The notes under the pieces: model-generated
The model's database searches: none
What the model saw: the letters and a program-made list of their open reading frames with translations, nothing else
What the model was told of the DNA's origin: nothing
Assembly: GCA_948527295.1 (NCBI GenBank)
Contig: CAOSWK010000014.1
Coordinates: 1-6,737 of the forward strand
Direction: 5' to 3'
From: an uncultured Eubacteriales bacterium
GTDB taxonomy: Bacteria; Bacillota; Clostridia; Oscillospirales; Acutalibacteraceae
DNA length: 6,737 nucleotides
Translations under genes and position numbers: made by a program
Shown here: positions 1 to 5,821 of the stretch, in pieces
How positions within the stretch are numbered: the stretch's first letter is position 1
Layout: each line of letters starts with the position of its first letter

Positions 1-267
1 TTTTATAATTGCATATCATTAAAAGAAGTTAACATCCCACAAAACTTAAAGCCTACTATTGGATCTGATGCTTTTAAGAACTGCCCAGTAAAAGTCATGT
101 TTGGATATGAATAAGATGATGACTACGACTACGATTAATTGTATGTCCAATCTATACTTTTAGTAAGTACGGTTAAAGCTGCAAATTTTACAACCATAAG
201 CATAAATGCATTCACTCAAATGCAGAAATTTGGTATCAAAATTTTATACGTCGCTTTAAAAACCTAG
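1..267 (+). pseudogene. 3' end of a BspA-like leucine-rich-repeat protein, apparently broken
   Basis: Frame 1 is open from the window edge and reads as an LRR_5/BspA-type repeat: an F-Y-N-C-x-S-L-K-E-V-x-I-P unit, then T-I-G-S-D-A-F-K-N-C-P. This is the family's 'I-G-x-x-A-F-x-x-C-x-x-L' pattern. A TAA at 112-114 stops the frame after G-Y-E. The same frame then gives an acidic D/Y-rich run to TAA at 136-138. It next runs open to TAG at 265-267 through a stretch (F-T-T-I-S-I-N-A-F-T-Q-M) that again resembles a repeat unit. BspA-like proteins are usually secreted or surface-bound adhesins; that is family knowledge. Either the gene simply ends at 114, or one base change (GAA to TAA) shortened a longer gene; the repeat-like sequence after both stops favours decay. 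The 5' part lies outside the window. Confidence 0.6.
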
Positions 268-274
268 ATTTCAT

Positions 275-806
275 ATGACTAAAAAAGATAGCATTGACTC
301 TTTCACAAAGTGCAGTTGCCGTGAGGTTTTGTTGATGAACCCTGCAATGAATGCAAATTTCATTGGATTGATTGTTGTAGCGATTGTGGCTCTTGCTTCT
401 TACTTTATTTTAATATGGAAAATAGTTGCAATAAGTTTCTAAACTTTTGGCGTGGATTGCGGAAACACACCCAAAGCGCTTTTTTCTGTGGCTTTGAAAA
501 CAACTTTGTATAAAAAAAGGCAAAGGAGAAAATAATAAATACAGCGCAACAAAGGTTTAATGTAAGAGATAGAGAATGGGAAAAAATAAAGTCTGACACA
601 GGATAGGCGCAAGTGAAGGAGAAGTCCAAAACGTAGCCTCACCAGATATTAATACGGAGAAATTTTCAGCCGCAATCGATTTTCCTTCTATCAGAGATTT
701 TATTGACTCTGAAAAAATCTGAACTATAGAGATTTGTGGTTTTGGCGGTATGGCATATTTTAACTCGACTATTGATACAATTCCCTATAATATCGTGCTT
801 TTTTAG
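275..806 (+). pseudogene. Decayed gene in frame-hopping fragments, with a cysteine-rich part
   Basis: No intact gene exists here, but coding-looking pieces follow each other in changing frames. An ATG at 275 opens a 55-codon frame (to 442) that begins M-T-K-K-D-S and reads K-C-S-C-R-E-V-L. From 334 the +1-shifted frame continues with D-E-P-C-N-E-C-K-F-H-W-I-D-C-C-S-D-C-G-S-C, a pattern like a zinc- or metal-binding cysteine cluster. That frame hits TAA at 511, then resumes with K-K-A-K-E-K-I-I-N-T-A-Q-Q-R to TAG at 604. Another shift gives E-K-F-S-A-A-I-D-F-P-S-I-R-D-F up to TGA at 720 and TAG at 804. A rival reading keeps the first frame, where 335-442 (GTGAGG at 321-326, ATG at 335) encodes a 35-residue peptide with one hydrophobic helix. 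I do not recognise the family. Confidence 0.4.
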
Positions 807-857
807 CATTTATTTTTGATTATGGTTTGACCTGAAAACCTTCTGACCAACCCATAT

Positions 858-894
858 AAAAAGCCCTATAGACACTAAGTTCATGGGATTTTTT
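858..894 (+). terminator. Imperfect hairpin with T-run downstream of the decayed gene
   Basis: An A-run and CCC (864-866) face GGG (885-887) and a T-run (889-894). Between them are short AT/AT and GAC/GTT pairings and a small loop near 874-878. The stem has a bulge and mismatches, so it looks like a weakened rho-independent terminator. Confidence 0.4.
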
Positions 895-953
895 ATTTTT
901 AAAATTCAATTATTTACCCCTAACAAAAGTTATAATCATCTTTTAATTGATCT

Positions 954-959
954 TATAAT
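954..959 (+). promoter_or_regulatory. Possible -10 box for the cupin gene
   Basis: A perfect TATAAT lies about 120 bases upstream of the cupin start, and a second TATAAT is at 931-936. Neither has a convincing -35 at 16-18 bases, so the assignment rests on the -10 sequence and position alone. The leader to the gene (about 960-1079) contains a short inverted repeat, GTTAT/ATAAC, whose role I cannot judge. Confidence 0.25.
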
Positions 960-1079
960 ATCCCTAGTTATATGAATACAAAGGATAACATTAGAATGCA
1001 CAACCTTGACGCTGACACTAAGTTTTTTAATTAGCAATGATGCACGGATATTCATAAAATGCCTTATGGAGGTGATTTT

Positions 1080-1502
1080 ATGGGAAAACACAGCTGTAAC
1101 TTGGATCGTGGCGGCGAACCTTACGTTTTGAACATTAGCAAGGCTACTATGGCAAACAATAATTACAGAACGGCTTTGTGGACGGGGAATCACTTGCAGT
1201 TAACCCTTATGAGCATCAGAGTTGGTGGCGAAATTGGATTGGAATTTCATCCAGATACAGACCAGTTTTTGCGAATTGAGCAAGGAAACGGTTTAGTAAA
1301 AATGGGGAAAGATAAAGATTCACTACTTTATCAAAAACGAGTCGGCGCCGGCTCTGCAATACTTGTACCGGCAGGAACTTGGCACAATTTAGTCAATACC
1401 GGGAACATCCCCATTAAACTCTATTCAATTTATGCACCGCCTAATCATCCAAAAGGCACCATACAAAAAACAAAATCGATTGCCGATGCCGAAGAACATT
1501 AA
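1080..1502 (+). CDS. Single-domain cupin protein
   Basis: This encodes 140 residues, a complete small cupin. The start is ATG 1080 rather than the in-frame ATG at 1059, because a near-perfect Shine-Dalgarno GGAGGTGA (1068-1075) lies between them, 7 bases from GGAGG to ATG. Cupin motif 1 reads G-G-E-I-G-L-E-F-H-P-D-T-D-Q-F ending in E-Q-G-N-G. Motif 2 reads P-A-G-T-W-H-N-L-V-N-T-G. The C-terminus carries Y-A-P-P-N-H-P-K-G-T-I-Q-K-T-K, which I associate with a common family of small stand-alone cupins in Bacillota and other bacteria. These are beta-barrel, usually metal-binding, cytosolic proteins whose substrate is generally unknown. Motif 1 lacks the classical second His (H-x-D instead of H-x-H) and has Gln where Glu is usual, as I recall for this subfamily. 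The gene stands alone between decayed sequence and a terminator. Confidence 0.9.
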   Translation: MGKHSCNLDRGGEPYVLNISKATMANNNYRTALWTGNHLQLTLMSIRVGGEIGLEFHPDTDQFLRIEQGNGLVKMGKDKDSLLYQKRVGAGSAILVPAGTWHNLVNTGNIPIKLYSIYAPPNHPKGTIQKTKSIADAEEH

Positions 1503-1522
1503 CTTTGCATGCCTTATTATAA

Positions 1523-1555
1523 TACCCGCCTTAAATTTATCCTTTAAGACGGGTA
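1523..1555 (+). terminator. Strong rho-independent terminator after the cupin gene
   Basis: A 13-base arm (1523-1535, beginning TACCCG) pairs with 1543-1555 (ending CGGGTA), with one C/A mismatch and a 7-base loop. TTTT follows at 1557-1560. It starts 21 bases after the cupin stop. On the minus strand the same hairpin is followed by an AT-rich stretch without a clean T-run, so it may also weakly stop the convergent oatA transcript. Confidence 0.85.
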
Positions 1556-1564
1556 CTTTTCACT

Positions 1565-1579
1565 GTTAAAATGTTTAAC
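1565..1579. repeat. Short perfect inverted repeat between convergent genes
   Basis: GTTAAA at 1565-1570 and TTTAAC at 1574-1579 are separated by ATG. A further imperfect hairpin spans about 1649-1680 (TAGC/GCTA outer arms, a GCA-containing inner stem). Neither is followed by a T-run, so I do not call them terminators. Confidence 0.35.
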
Positions 1580-1690
1580 TGAGGTAAAATAAACTGAGAT
1601 AATAGCCATAGTGTGGGCAATGTCTTAGGTTGTTAACAAATTCCATTTTAGCATCGCAAGGTTTGTTGCCGTGCAAGCTACTTTGTGCGC

Positions 1691-3601
1691 TTATTTTGCG
1701 GGCCTAGAAGCCGCCTTGTTTAGGCCTTCTATAATTTTGTTTATAAATAAGTTTATCGCCTCAGAATTGCCGCCAATATGAGTTTTGTCTGCGCCCAATA
1801 GCTGCGGCTGTTTAGAGATTTCCTCAGCCCAATCTGTTATGGTAACAAAAGGATATTTGTCCTTAATCGTTCTCAAATATTGCATGGTTTTGTAAGATTT
1901 CCAGGTCTCATTCCAATGGCCATCAAACGGCGTAACGAAGATCAACTTATGGCCGGGAGAAATCTCATCAATAATTTTTTCGATGTATGAATTTGCATCG
2001 CTTATCCCATTTGTTCCTAGCGAAATCACCACGTATTCCCCTAAACTCTCAGATTTCTGCATGTCCATCAGCAGGTTATATCCGTCTAACAAGGAACGGC
2101 TACCTTTTGCGTCTACCGCAGAGTTTGGGATCGATTCTAGCAGCCGCTTTCTTGCGCCTAGTGTTATCGAATCGCCGATTATCGTTACGTTCGCTTTTAT
2201 CCTCGTATCTAAGGCTTCGGCTATTTTCAAAATAGATTTAACTTGAGTGGCCGGCGTACACTCTTTTTGCAACGAAGGTTCCTCGGTTGTATTATCGACG
2301 CCGATTTTGAGGCCTTTTATTTTGTCTAAATTCTGGACGATATTCCCGACCATTTGCTCCTTTTCCAAATCCGAAATTTCCTTTTTGTTCAAGATAACGT
2401 CCGCATCGGCAAAGGCACTGGCAACAGACAAACAAATAATCGCCACTATAATCGACTTTTTGCGTAGCACATTAGTTTTATTTTCGGCTTTGGCATAAAT
2501 CGGTCTGTAAAAAAGAGGCTCAATAAAATAAAACAATAAATTTGAAAAGAGATAAGAAACCGCCAAAGTGGCGATGGCTGCCAGCAAATGTGATGTTACC
2601 AAATTAGAAAAAATGATGAATAGTGGCCAATGAAATAGGTACATCGGGTACGATATATTCGACAAATGCTCAATTATCGCGGGTTCTTTTCTCTGTAATA
2701 GAATAATTTCATGCAGGATTCTTGCCGATATAATCAAAACAACGGTTAAAACAGATGCGATAAAAAATCCGTATCGATAGGTAAATTCGTTGTCAAAACT
2801 AACTTTGAGGCATAAAATCAAAAGGCTCAAAACTGCCACAAAAAACGAGACTATCGCCAGAATTTTTATCGATTTAGTGTAGGATTTTATTTTTTGCGAG
2901 ATTTTATAAGGGAGCCGGAGGCCAAACAAAATCCCTAAAATAGAGCCGATGAAGAAAGGATACATGCGCGACGTTGCGGCAAAATAAGCGATTGTTTTTT
3001 CTGGATAGTGGTTAAAAAGTACCTGCATATTTGAGTAAGAAAAAACCGTAAAAATCGCCGAGCTCACTAGTAAGATCAGCTTAAATGCGTTTAATTTTTG
3101 CATTTTATTTTGATGTTTTATTTTCGAAAAAACAAACAGCACAAGAGCGCAAAATGCGCCCCAAAACAGATAATACTGAAACTCCAACGCCAGCGACCAT
3201 GTGTGAATATACAAGTGCGGCAAAAGTTGCGCTTCATACGTTCCGCCTTTTAATATTTCAAAATAATTTGTGACAAAGCTCAGTGCGCCCGCGATTTGTT
3301 TGTCTATTCCGTAAGTAAAGTCCGGTGATATCAGCTTTACAAACGGCAAAGTAAAGAGTATAGAAAAAAATAGAGCCGGAAAAATTCTGCAAAATCTTTT
3401 TTTGATATACGGCCAAAACTCGAATTCGCCGGTATCCTCAAGAGCTAAAATTATCAAAGATGTGATCAAGTATCCGGAGAACGTGAAGAAAATATCAACG
3501 CCCAAAAATCCTCCAGGCAAAGCCGGTTTAAAAAGATGGTAGGTTAAAACGAAAAGCAGCCCAACAACTCGAACCGCGTTAATAAATCTTACCTTTTCCA
3601 A
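1691..3601 (-). CDS. oatA: OatA/Adr-type peptidoglycan O-acetyltransferase (acyltransferase 3 + SGNH)
   Basis: This encodes 636 residues, close to the roughly 600 of S. aureus OatA and pneumococcal Adr. Residues 1 to about 365 form a multi-helix acyltransferase-3 domain: the presumed catalytic His is in T-Y-H-L (His22), followed by P-G-G-F-L-G-V-D-I-F-F-T-F-S-G-Y-L-I-T and H-T-W-S-L-A-L-E (Glu140). Another helix follows at about 382-400, then an extracellular SGNH esterase domain with G-D-S-I-T (Ser478), G-T-N-G (529-532) and D-K-T-H (Asp605, His608), so the triad looks complete. The family moves acetyl groups across the membrane and onto muramic acid, giving lysozyme resistance. The start is TTG at 3601-3599, directly after an in-frame TAA. 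Its Shine-Dalgarno is weak (GGGTGG), but the N-terminal length matches Adr as I remember it. It lies 94 bases downstream of the MORN-like gene, probably in one transcript. Family call is sure; the exact acceptor is inferred. Confidence 0.93.
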   Translation of the reverse strand: MEKVRFINAVRVVGLLFVLTYHLFKPALPGGFLGVDIFFTFSGYLITSLIILALEDTGEFEFWPYIKKRFCRIFPALFFSILFTLPFVKLISPDFTYGIDKQIAGALSFVTNYFEILKGGTYEAQLLPHLYIHTWSLALEFQYYLFWGAFCALVLFVFSKIKHQNKMQKLNAFKLILLVSSAIFTVFSYSNMQVLFNHYPEKTIAYFAATSRMYPFFIGSILGILFGLRLPYKISQKIKSYTKSIKILAIVSFFVAVLSLLILCLKVSFDNEFTYRYGFFIASVLTVVLIISARILHEIILLQRKEPAIIEHLSNISYPMYLFHWPLFIIFSNLVTSHLLAAIATLAVSYLFSNLLFYFIEPLFYRPIYAKAENKTNVLRKKSIIVAIICLSVASAFADADVILNKKEISDLEKEQMVGNIVQNLDKIKGLKIGVDNTTEEPSLQKECTPATQVKSILKIAEALDTRIKANVTIIGDSITLGARKRLLESIPNSAVDAKGSRSLLDGYNLLMDMQKSESLGEYVVISLGTNGISDANSYIEKIIDEISPGHKLIFVTPFDGHWNETWKSYKTMQYLRTIKDKYPFVTITDWAEEISKQPQLLGADKTHIGGNSEAINLFINKIIEGLNKAASRPAK

Positions 3602-3639
3602 TTACGCCACCCTTCTTCCTTACCTACACGTCCCGGCAT
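3589..3639 (-). CDS. Possible 16-residue leader peptide overlapping the oatA start
   Basis: ATG at 3639 has AAAGGA upstream at a good spacing (7 bases after AGGA), better than oatA's own site. It encodes M-P-G-R-V-G-K-E-E-G-W-R-N-W-K-R and stops at TAA 3591-3589, 13 bases inside oatA. Translation through it could re-initiate at, or open, the poor TTG start of oatA. The other reading is that the true oatA N-terminus begins here and one A was lost from the GGAAAAGG run: adding one A would give W-K-K-V-R-F in frame with oatA. The family's usual N-terminal length argues for the TTG start. Confidence 0.3.
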   Translation of the reverse strand: MPGRVGKEEGWRNWKR

Positions 3640-3695
3640 ATTGCCATCCTTTAGTGTTTATGCATTTAATTTTGCTCTTCTCCTTGAATAAGCGA

Positions 3696-4043
3696 TTAGC
3701 CGCTGCCCGATGTTATTTCCGCCTCTGATATATTGTCGTCCCTAAAGATTCCTTTTATATCACAACCCTCGTAAGTGCAAGAAAATTTGCCCGAAAATGT
3801 TCCGGCTTTGAAATTTACAACACATTTAAGGCCATCATCAAAGCTTATTTCGCCCTCACCGGTAAACATCCCATCTAAAAGCTTGCCGGTATAGGTAAAT
3901 CCGCCCGTTTCATAATTCTTTTCATTTACACTTCTTGCAAGATAGGCGTCAAAGGTGCCCAAAGCATAGAGCCCAGACAAAAATAACAAAACTATCAAAA
4001 TCGAAAACGATACCTTTTTACAGACGCGTAAATTAAACTTCAT
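3696..4043 (-). CDS. Small membrane-anchored MORN-like protein
   Basis: This encodes 115 residues. ATG 4043 is preceded by AGGAGG with a 5-base spacer. Residues about 12-29 are a hydrophobic signal-anchor after a basic N-terminus, and no lipobox is present. From about 49 the chain reads F-T-Y-T-G-K-L-L-D-G-M-F-T-G-E-G, a good MORN-type unit (Y-x-G...G...G-x-G). It is followed by weaker units around F-D-D-G (68-71), F-K-A-G-T-F-S-G (78-85) and Y-E-G-C-D-I-K-G (91-98). MORN repeats form short beta-hairpin sheets that bind partners or membranes; this is family knowledge. It is the first gene of the unit with oatA, which follows after 94 bases, so a job at the cell surface beside peptidoglycan O-acetylation is the natural inference. 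Its translation may be controlled by the leader structure at 4036-4121. Confidence 0.75.
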   Translation of the reverse strand: MKFNLRVCKKVSFSILIVLLFLSGLYALGTFDAYLARSVNEKNYETGGFTYTGKLLDGMFTGEGEISFDDGLKCVVNFKAGTFSGKFSCTYEGCDIKGIFRDDNISEAEITSGSG

Positions 4044-4121
4044 ATTTACCTCCTATTTAATTACGTTTATTGATTTTGTGAAAATTTTTTACAAACGTTA
4101 AAAAAGAGGTAAATAAAAGTT
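4036..4121 (-). promoter_or_regulatory. Leader inverted repeat that can mask the MORN-like gene's Shine-Dalgarno
   Basis: In the minus-strand transcript, the 10 bases at 4115-4106 (TATTTACCTC) are a perfect complement of 4052-4043, which holds the GAGG of the Shine-Dalgarno and the A of the start codon. A further AACTT (4121-4117) pairs with AAGTT (4040-4036) after a small 1x2 internal loop. The intervening 53 bases contain a second 6-bp stem, ACGTTT (4063-4068) with AAACGT (4093-4098). Both arms lie downstream of the predicted transcription start near 4145. Such a fold would keep ribosomes off until it is opened, as in RNA thermometers or leader switches. The pairing is seen directly; the function is inferred. 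Confidence 0.5.
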
Positions 4122-4151
4122 ATTTCTTTGGCTAAAAGATCGGTTGTTGAT

Positions 4152-4180
4152 ATTATACTATAATTTAAATCAAAGTGCAA
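4152..4180 (-). promoter_or_regulatory. Sigma-A type promoter for the MORN-like/oatA unit
   Basis: On the minus strand TTGCAC (4180-4175) is followed by exactly 17 bases and then a perfect TATAAT (4157-4152). Transcription should begin near 4145, giving a 5' leader of about 100 bases before the MORN-like start at 4043. The -10 is half of a perfect 13-base palindrome (4152-4164), so a TATAAT also faces the + strand. Confidence 0.7.
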
Positions 4181-4264
4181 GTAATTTTATATTAAACAAC
4201 TATTAAAGTTTATTTTGTTTTTTTTGCAAAGATTCCTTTAATTATTCTTTCACATTTTATAAAT

Positions 4265-4552
4265 TCATATCACACCAATTATTTTAAGGAGTCTAACGCA
4301 ATCCTTGTATCCACGATAATAGATATAGCTTTGTTCTGCAGCAGAAATATTAAAGACGTTCATCTCATGTTTCTTCAGAAAATCTATGTCCTCTTTCGAC
4401 ATCCTGCCTATCATTTCATCAAATTTATCTATATTGTCACTCTCATCTTTCTTACAAGCTTTGTATTCTGGACTTTTATTTTCTAAATCAGAAATTATAT
4501 CGTCAAGCATACCATCCATAAATTCTCTAAAATTCTGTTTTAAAGTCCACAT
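4265..4552 (-). CDS. Small helical protein of unknown function (DUF6809-like pattern)
   Basis: This encodes 95 residues from ATG 4552; an in-frame TTG one codon earlier is not needed. The start overlaps the upstream gene's stop as TGATG, and the Shine-Dalgarno GGAGG is formed by the last codons of that gene (M-E-D-F), so the two are translationally coupled. The chain is mostly acidic and basic helix without membrane segments. It runs from a short N-terminal helix through S-P-E-Y-K-A-C-K-K to a middle helix with M-S-K-E-D-I-D-F-L-K-K. It ends with E-Q-S-Y-I-Y-Y-R-G-Y-K-D-C-V-R-L-L. This order (E-Y..., a charged helix, E-x-x-Y-I-x-G-x-x-x-G/D-x-x-L-L) recalls the small clostridial DUF6809 proteins often seen near mobile elements, but I cannot confirm membership. 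No function is assigned. Confidence 0.7.
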   Translation of the reverse strand: MWTLKQNFREFMDGMLDDIISDLENKSPEYKACKKDESDNIDKFDEMIGRMSKEDIDFLKKHEMNVFNISAAEQSYIYYRGYKDCVRLLKIIGVI

Positions 4553-5061
4553 CAAAAATCCTCCATTATCAATTGGAATACTTGCTTTGATGTCTCTGGA
4601 TCTCGATGTAGCAAGCAGTATAAGTATTCGTTCGTTATTGCCTGCAAAAACGAATCCACCATCGACGAAATTATGAACCTGTCGGTGATCGCGTTGTTCA
4701 AAGCCACCATATCTTCTTCGCCAACCATATCAATTATCAACTTGCTGTACTGAAAAACCAACACCGTGTCGATTTCTTGTCTTAATTTTCGTTTAATATC
4801 TTCCGTGAATTTTCTCACAGCAAAGTCAGCAAACTGCGGCGTAAGAAGCGCACAATAAAGCTCTAAAAGCGTATTGTTTTCTTTATACGGAAATTTGTGG
4901 GTTAATATAAAGTCCTTTGCTGTTTGGTAAAATTCGTGTTCCTTAACATTTAGGTTATAATCCAAAATACCTCGGCATAAAGACATAAGCTGACTAAAAT
5001 ATTTGTGCCCGTCTTCTGCTACATCAGCTGCAAGCCGGATGTTCACTATTTTTAATATCAA
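4552..5061 (-). CDS. Helical protein of unknown function, N-terminus uncertain
   Basis: The frame is open from 5118 to the stop at 4554-4552. The first possible start is TTG 5061 (169 residues), then GTG 5046; neither has a clear Shine-Dalgarno. Coding-like sequence continues upstream of both (K-L-G-D-K-S-Y-K-L-D-E-Y-L-E) without a start codon. This suggests the 5' end was lost or shifted where the frame meets the recombinase relic near 5103. The protein is all-helical by eye, soluble, with no signal peptide, and rich in Leu, Phe and Tyr. Landmarks are K-Y-F-S-Q-L-M-S-L-C, F-A-D-F-A-V-R-K-F-T-E-D-I-K-R-K and a C-terminal L-L-H-R-D-P-E-T-S-K. I do not recognise a family. It is coupled to the 95-residue gene downstream by a TGATG overlap, so the pair was built to be made together. 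It may be an intact gene with a poor start or a 5'-truncated one. Confidence 0.55.
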   Translation of the reverse strand: MILKIVNIRLAADVAEDGHKYFSQLMSLCRGILDYNLNVKEHEFYQTAKDFILTHKFPYKENNTLLELYCALLTPQFADFAVRKFTEDIKRKLRQEIDTVLVFQYSKLIIDMVGEEDMVALNNAITDRFIISSMVDSFLQAITNEYLYCLLHRDPETSKQVFQLIMEDF

Positions 5062-5102
5062 TTCTAAATATTCATCTAACTTGTACGACTTATCGCCGAG
5101 TT

Positions 5103-5641
5103 TTTGTTTTTCACAAGATTATTCACGGCACTAATGAATCCTTCTCTTATCTGATTTTCTGTGACGTGGGGCGTTTGGCATTTCTTTTTGCTTTTATATT
5201 TAGCGTTGCAGCGCCATATAACTTGGCGGTATTTATCGGTTAAGTGCCACACTTTTGGCCCATAAAAATTCCCGCACTATTTGCACACAATTTTACTAGA
5301 AAAACAGCTTGCGCCACTGCGCATACGGTCTTTTCGTTTCTCAAATTCATATTGCACCATGTCGAAGACCTCGGGAGATATTATCGCTTCATGGCTGTTT
5401 TCAACATAGTACTGCGGGATTTATCCCTCATTTTTCTTTTTGTTAAAAAATCTACTGTGTAGGATTTCTGAAGCAAGGCATCACCTTTATATTTCTCGTT
5501 TGTTAAAATGCTTTTAACCGTGCTCGTTGTCCATTTTTCCCTACCGCCAGGTGTGGGGATTCTCAGATTAGTTAGATGCGTTGCTATCCCAGTTGTCGTT
5601 TTCCCTCAAGAAAAGTCTATACATTTAATAGAAGAATATGC
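5103..5641 (-). pseudogene. Relic of a large serine recombinase (C-terminal half only)
   Basis: The minus strand carries consecutive recombinase-family signatures: T-G-I-A-T-H-L-T-N-L-R-I-P-T-P-G-G, then W-T-T-S-T-V-K-S-I-L-T-N-E-K-Y-K-G, Y-Y-V-E-N-S-H-E-A-I-I-S-P-E-V-F, and F-S-S-K-I-V-C-K. A zinc-ribbon part follows (C-G-N-F-Y-G...W-H...W-R-C-N...K-C-Q-T-P-H) with V-T-E-N-Q-I-R-E-G-F. This is the recombinase domain plus zinc beta-ribbon of large serine recombinases, which integrate and excise mobile elements. It is dead: a frameshift near 5605-5598, another in the A-run at 5441-5431, TAA at 5423-5421 and TAG at 5279-5277. Upstream of about 5641 nothing resembling the catalytic resolvase domain (about 150 residues) can be found. 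The coiled-coil tail is missing or altered where the 5118-4552 frame begins. Confidence 0.9.
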
Positions 5642-5779
5642 TTCATCCCATACAGGCCTTTACATTAGGATAAATCGATTAATCGTCGACTTAATTGATC
5701 AAACCATGTAAACTTTAAAACACTTTTGATTTTAATGTACAAACTATGATTTTTTTATCAATTTGTGTGATAAACAAAA
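5642..5779. other. Non-coding spacer with an AT-rich inverted repeat
   Basis: No gene or recombinase homology is visible here. A perfect 7-bp inverted repeat, TTTATCA (5754-5760) and TGATAAA (5768-5774) with a 7-base loop, lies just beyond the ABC terminator. Its stem is all weak pairs except one. Confidence 0.4.
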
Positions 5780-5800
5780 AAGACCCTAGTGGGGGGCCTT
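5780..5800 (-). terminator. Rho-independent terminator of the ABC gene
   Basis: Read on the minus strand, AAGGCCC pairs with GGGTCTT (7 pairs, one G-U) around a 7-base loop and is followed by a T-run at 5779-5776. It lies 21 bases past the ABC stop codon. Confidence 0.85.
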
Positions 5801-5821
5801 CATAAGCAGAGTCTAGCCTTT

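Noticed and set aside
439..642. Minus-strand frames of 67-74 codons (405-642)
   Set aside because: They are Phe/Leu-rich translations opposite A-rich DNA, without a ribosome site or family resemblance; the + strand relic explains the region better.
1006..1034. TTGACG as a -35 for the cupin gene
   Set aside because: Nothing resembling a -10 box lies 16-19 bases downstream (TAATTA matches poorly).
936..1193. 85-codon minus-strand frame opposite the cupin start
   Set aside because: It is antisense to a well-supported cupin gene, has no ribosome site, and its composition is that of a shadow frame.
1983..2498. Several + strand frames inside oatA
   Set aside because: All are antisense to the conserved SGNH and linker region of oatA, with no start signals.
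4220..4245. AAAG-ATTC-CTTT hairpin after the coupled pair as a terminator
   Set aside because: The stem has only 4 weak pairs, and on the minus strand it is followed by an A-run, not a T-run.
4386..4676. 96-codon + strand frame spanning the coupled-pair overlap
   Set aside because: It is Ser/Leu-rich shadow sequence opposite two genes joined by a TGATG overlap.
5244..5711. + strand frames of 72 and 67 codons
   Set aside because: Most of their length lies antisense to recombinase sequence with clear family motifs; no ribosome sites.
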